DNA of 24,371 nt from UBA7985 sp965661545 (GTDB lineage Bacteria; Pseudomonadota; Alphaproteobacteria; UBA7985): positions 1 through 24,371 of the forward strand of contig CBFIEF010000039.1 of assembly GCA_965661545.1 (NCBI GenBank), in the 5' to 3' direction. The first letter of the stretch is position 1. Each line of letters begins with the position of its first letter. The notes beneath the pieces are model-generated. The model searched no databases. It was given only the letters and a program-made list of their open reading frames with translations, and had not been told where the DNA came from. Of this stretch, positions 23,673 through 24,371 are shown one piece after another. The translations under genes and the position numbers were made by a program.

Positions 23673-24122
23673 ATGACCATGCACATGAAAAAACTCTGCG
23701 TTGGGATCACGACCATTGAGCAGCTCTTTGCGAGCAACGAAAGGCGCGCTGAACCCGACCACCCAAAGACGGGTGAAGACTTCATCTACATCACCACACG
23801 CACCCGACCCCAGAAGTGGGAGTCGATGGTCGACGGGGGCTCGTTGTACTGGATTATAGATCGCCGGTTGTGTTGCCGGCAGGAGATTATCGATTTTCGG
23901 GAGGGAAATAAGCAAGATGGAACGCCAGCTTGGCATATTGACCTTCGAGCTGAGGTGATTCCTGTCGAAATTTCCTTCCATCGACCCTTTCAAGGTTGGC
24001 GCTATTTGGAACCAAAAGTCGCGCCAAAAGACGTGAATCGCCTAATAGGTGAAACGAATCACCTCGATGACGAGTTTCCGCATGAGTTGCGTCGCGAATT
24101 GACGGATTTAGGTCTCTTTTAG
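23673..24122 (+). CDS. DUF1489 family protein
   Basis: The 149-residue protein from the ATG at 23673 resembles the DUF1489 family, a conserved alphaproteobacterial family of unknown function. Recognised points are the start (MHMKKLCVGITTIEQL), DGGSLYWIIDRRLCCRQEI in the middle, and VEISFHRPFQGWRYLEPKVAP with its conserved R-P-F-Q-G-W-R-Y-L core. No signal peptide or membrane segment is seen, so it is probably cytoplasmic. The frame is open back to 23385, but that part overlaps the acetyltransferase gene on the other strand and does not belong to the family. A second start three codons later (ATG at 23679) is possible. A terminator follows. Confidence 0.85.
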   Translation: MTMHMKKLCVGITTIEQLFASNERRAEPDHPKTGEDFIYITTRTRPQKWESMVDGGSLYWIIDRRLCCRQEIIDFREGNKQDGTPAWHIDLRAEVIPVEISFHRPFQGWRYLEPKVAPKDVNRLIGETNHLDDEFPHELRRELTDLGLF

Positions 24123-24154
24123 GACGTGAATGTTGATAAGCTATGCAGGGCAGA

Positions 24155-24182
24155 CATGATGCGGCGCATAATGCTTTTTTTT
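24155..24182 (+). terminator. Intrinsic terminator after the DUF1489 gene
   Basis: CATGATGC (24155-24162) and GCATAATG (24166-24173) pair as seven base pairs with one G-A mismatch around a GGC loop. A C and eight T residues (24175-24182) follow. It lies 33 bases after the DUF1489 stop and just before the candidate rRNA promoter, so it would insulate the two units. Confidence 0.65.
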
Positions 24183-24192
24183 AAGAAATCAC

Positions 24193-24221
24193 TTGCGCGC
24201 CGCCGGGGCAGGGTCTAAACC
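24193..24221 (+). promoter_or_regulatory. Candidate rRNA operon promoter
   Basis: TTGCGCG (24193-24199), 14 bases, and TCTAAACC (24214-24221) fit the Caulobacter sigma-73 pattern with one mismatch in the -35 and two in the -10. An A/T-rich stretch (24175-24190) just upstream could act as an UP element for the polymerase alpha subunit, as at strong rRNA promoters. About 150 bases of non-coding leader follow. Confidence 0.45.
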
Positions 24222-24283
24222 CCAAATCGTTCCGAACACAACGGGCCGCCAACAACGTCTCCCACCTCTTGGGGAGGAAGACG

Positions 24284-24302
24284 ACAGGGCGACTTTCGCT
24301 GT
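24284..24302 (+). promoter_or_regulatory. boxB-like stem-loop of the rRNA leader
   Basis: ACA-GG-GCGA-CTT-TCGC-TGT folds into a seven-base-pair stem with a two-base bulge and a CTT loop, ending six bases before boxA. The spacing resembles the boxB-boxA layout of rRNA antitermination regions. Confidence 0.45.
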
Positions 24303-24308
24303 TCGGTT

Positions 24309-24320
24309 AGCTCTTTGACA
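24309..24320 (+). promoter_or_regulatory. boxA antitermination element
   Basis: AGCTCTTTGACA is close to the E. coli rRNA boxA TGCTCTTTAACA (ten of twelve bases). BoxA in the nascent RNA binds NusB-NusE and lets polymerase pass through rRNA genes without Rho termination. The following ATTGTT is common in alphaproteobacterial 16S leaders. Confidence 0.75.
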
Positions 24321-24371
24321 TTGTTGGTTAAGAAAAAAAGAGAGGATGCGCGGCTGGCGCTGAGTTTTGGG

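Larger units (their letters stand above)
24222..24371 (+). other. Probable rRNA operon leader (upstream of 16S, cut by the window edge)
   Basis: This 150-base non-coding stretch carries a boxB-like hairpin and a boxA in the order found in rRNA leaders. It then runs into an A/G-rich segment (TTAAGAAAAAAAGAGAGGAT), a composition common ahead of 16S genes in alphaproteobacteria. The 16S start (AGAGTTTGATC) is not reached. No reading frame or other signal is seen here. Confidence 0.65.

Noticed and set aside
1..24371. Search for CRISPR arrays, insertion sequences, phage genes, toxin-antitoxin or defence genes and tRNAs
   Set aside because: None seen: no spaced direct repeats, no transposase or integrase motifs, no tRNA cloverleaf in the gaps, and nearly every base lies in a core gene.

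Overview
This window reads as ordinary chromosome of an alphaproteobacterium. Supporting traits are the lipid A cluster that uses LpxI rather than LpxH, a DUF1489 gene, a DNA polymerase IV with an N-terminal four-cysteine extension, divergent ruvX and gatCAB, and promoter-like elements that fit the Caulobacter sigma-73 pattern (TTGACGS, 10-14 bases, GCTANAWC). I cannot assign an order or genus. Coding density is very high, and I see no insertion sequence, phage gene, CRISPR array or tRNA.

Layout. (1) 1-6047, plus strand: an envelope-biogenesis operon with the 3' end of bamA, then skp/ompH, lpxD, fabZ, lpxA, lpxI, lpxB and a YheT-type hydrolase. Together these cover outer-membrane protein insertion, periplasmic chaperoning and lipid A synthesis up to the disaccharide. 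Several junctions overlap (GTGATG, ATGA), which suggests translational coupling. (2) 6044-8611: dinB on the minus strand, divergent from a PleD-like diguanylate cyclase. dinB ends tail-to-tail with the hydrolase, the two stop codons sharing CTAG. (3) 8633-17312, minus strand: ruvX, dprA, topA, rnr, an S41 peptidase lipoprotein and rpmG, a run of nucleic-acid maintenance genes with probable internal promoters. (4) 17375-23034, plus strand: gatC-gatA-gatB, the Glu/Asp-tRNA amidotransferase, followed by a Rid-family protein, a glycerate 2-kinase-type protein and a YfcG-type glutathione transferase. (5) 23031-24371: a GNAT acetyltransferase (minus), a DUF1489 gene (plus), an intrinsic terminator, and then what looks like the promoter and leader of an rRNA operon, with a boxB-like hairpin and a boxA. 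The 16S gene should begin just past the right edge.

I did not find a convincing new multi-gene system. The points most worth a second look are small: a DinB that stops where the clamp-binding tail should begin, a two-receiver diguanylate cyclase whose receivers appear unable to be phosphorylated, a Rid protein without the catalytic arginine, a start-codon hairpin ahead of the S41 lipoprotein, Ala at the acyl-ruler position of LpxA, a shortened LpxI, and the rRNA leader. All database and structure statements here are from memory of the families; nothing was searched.
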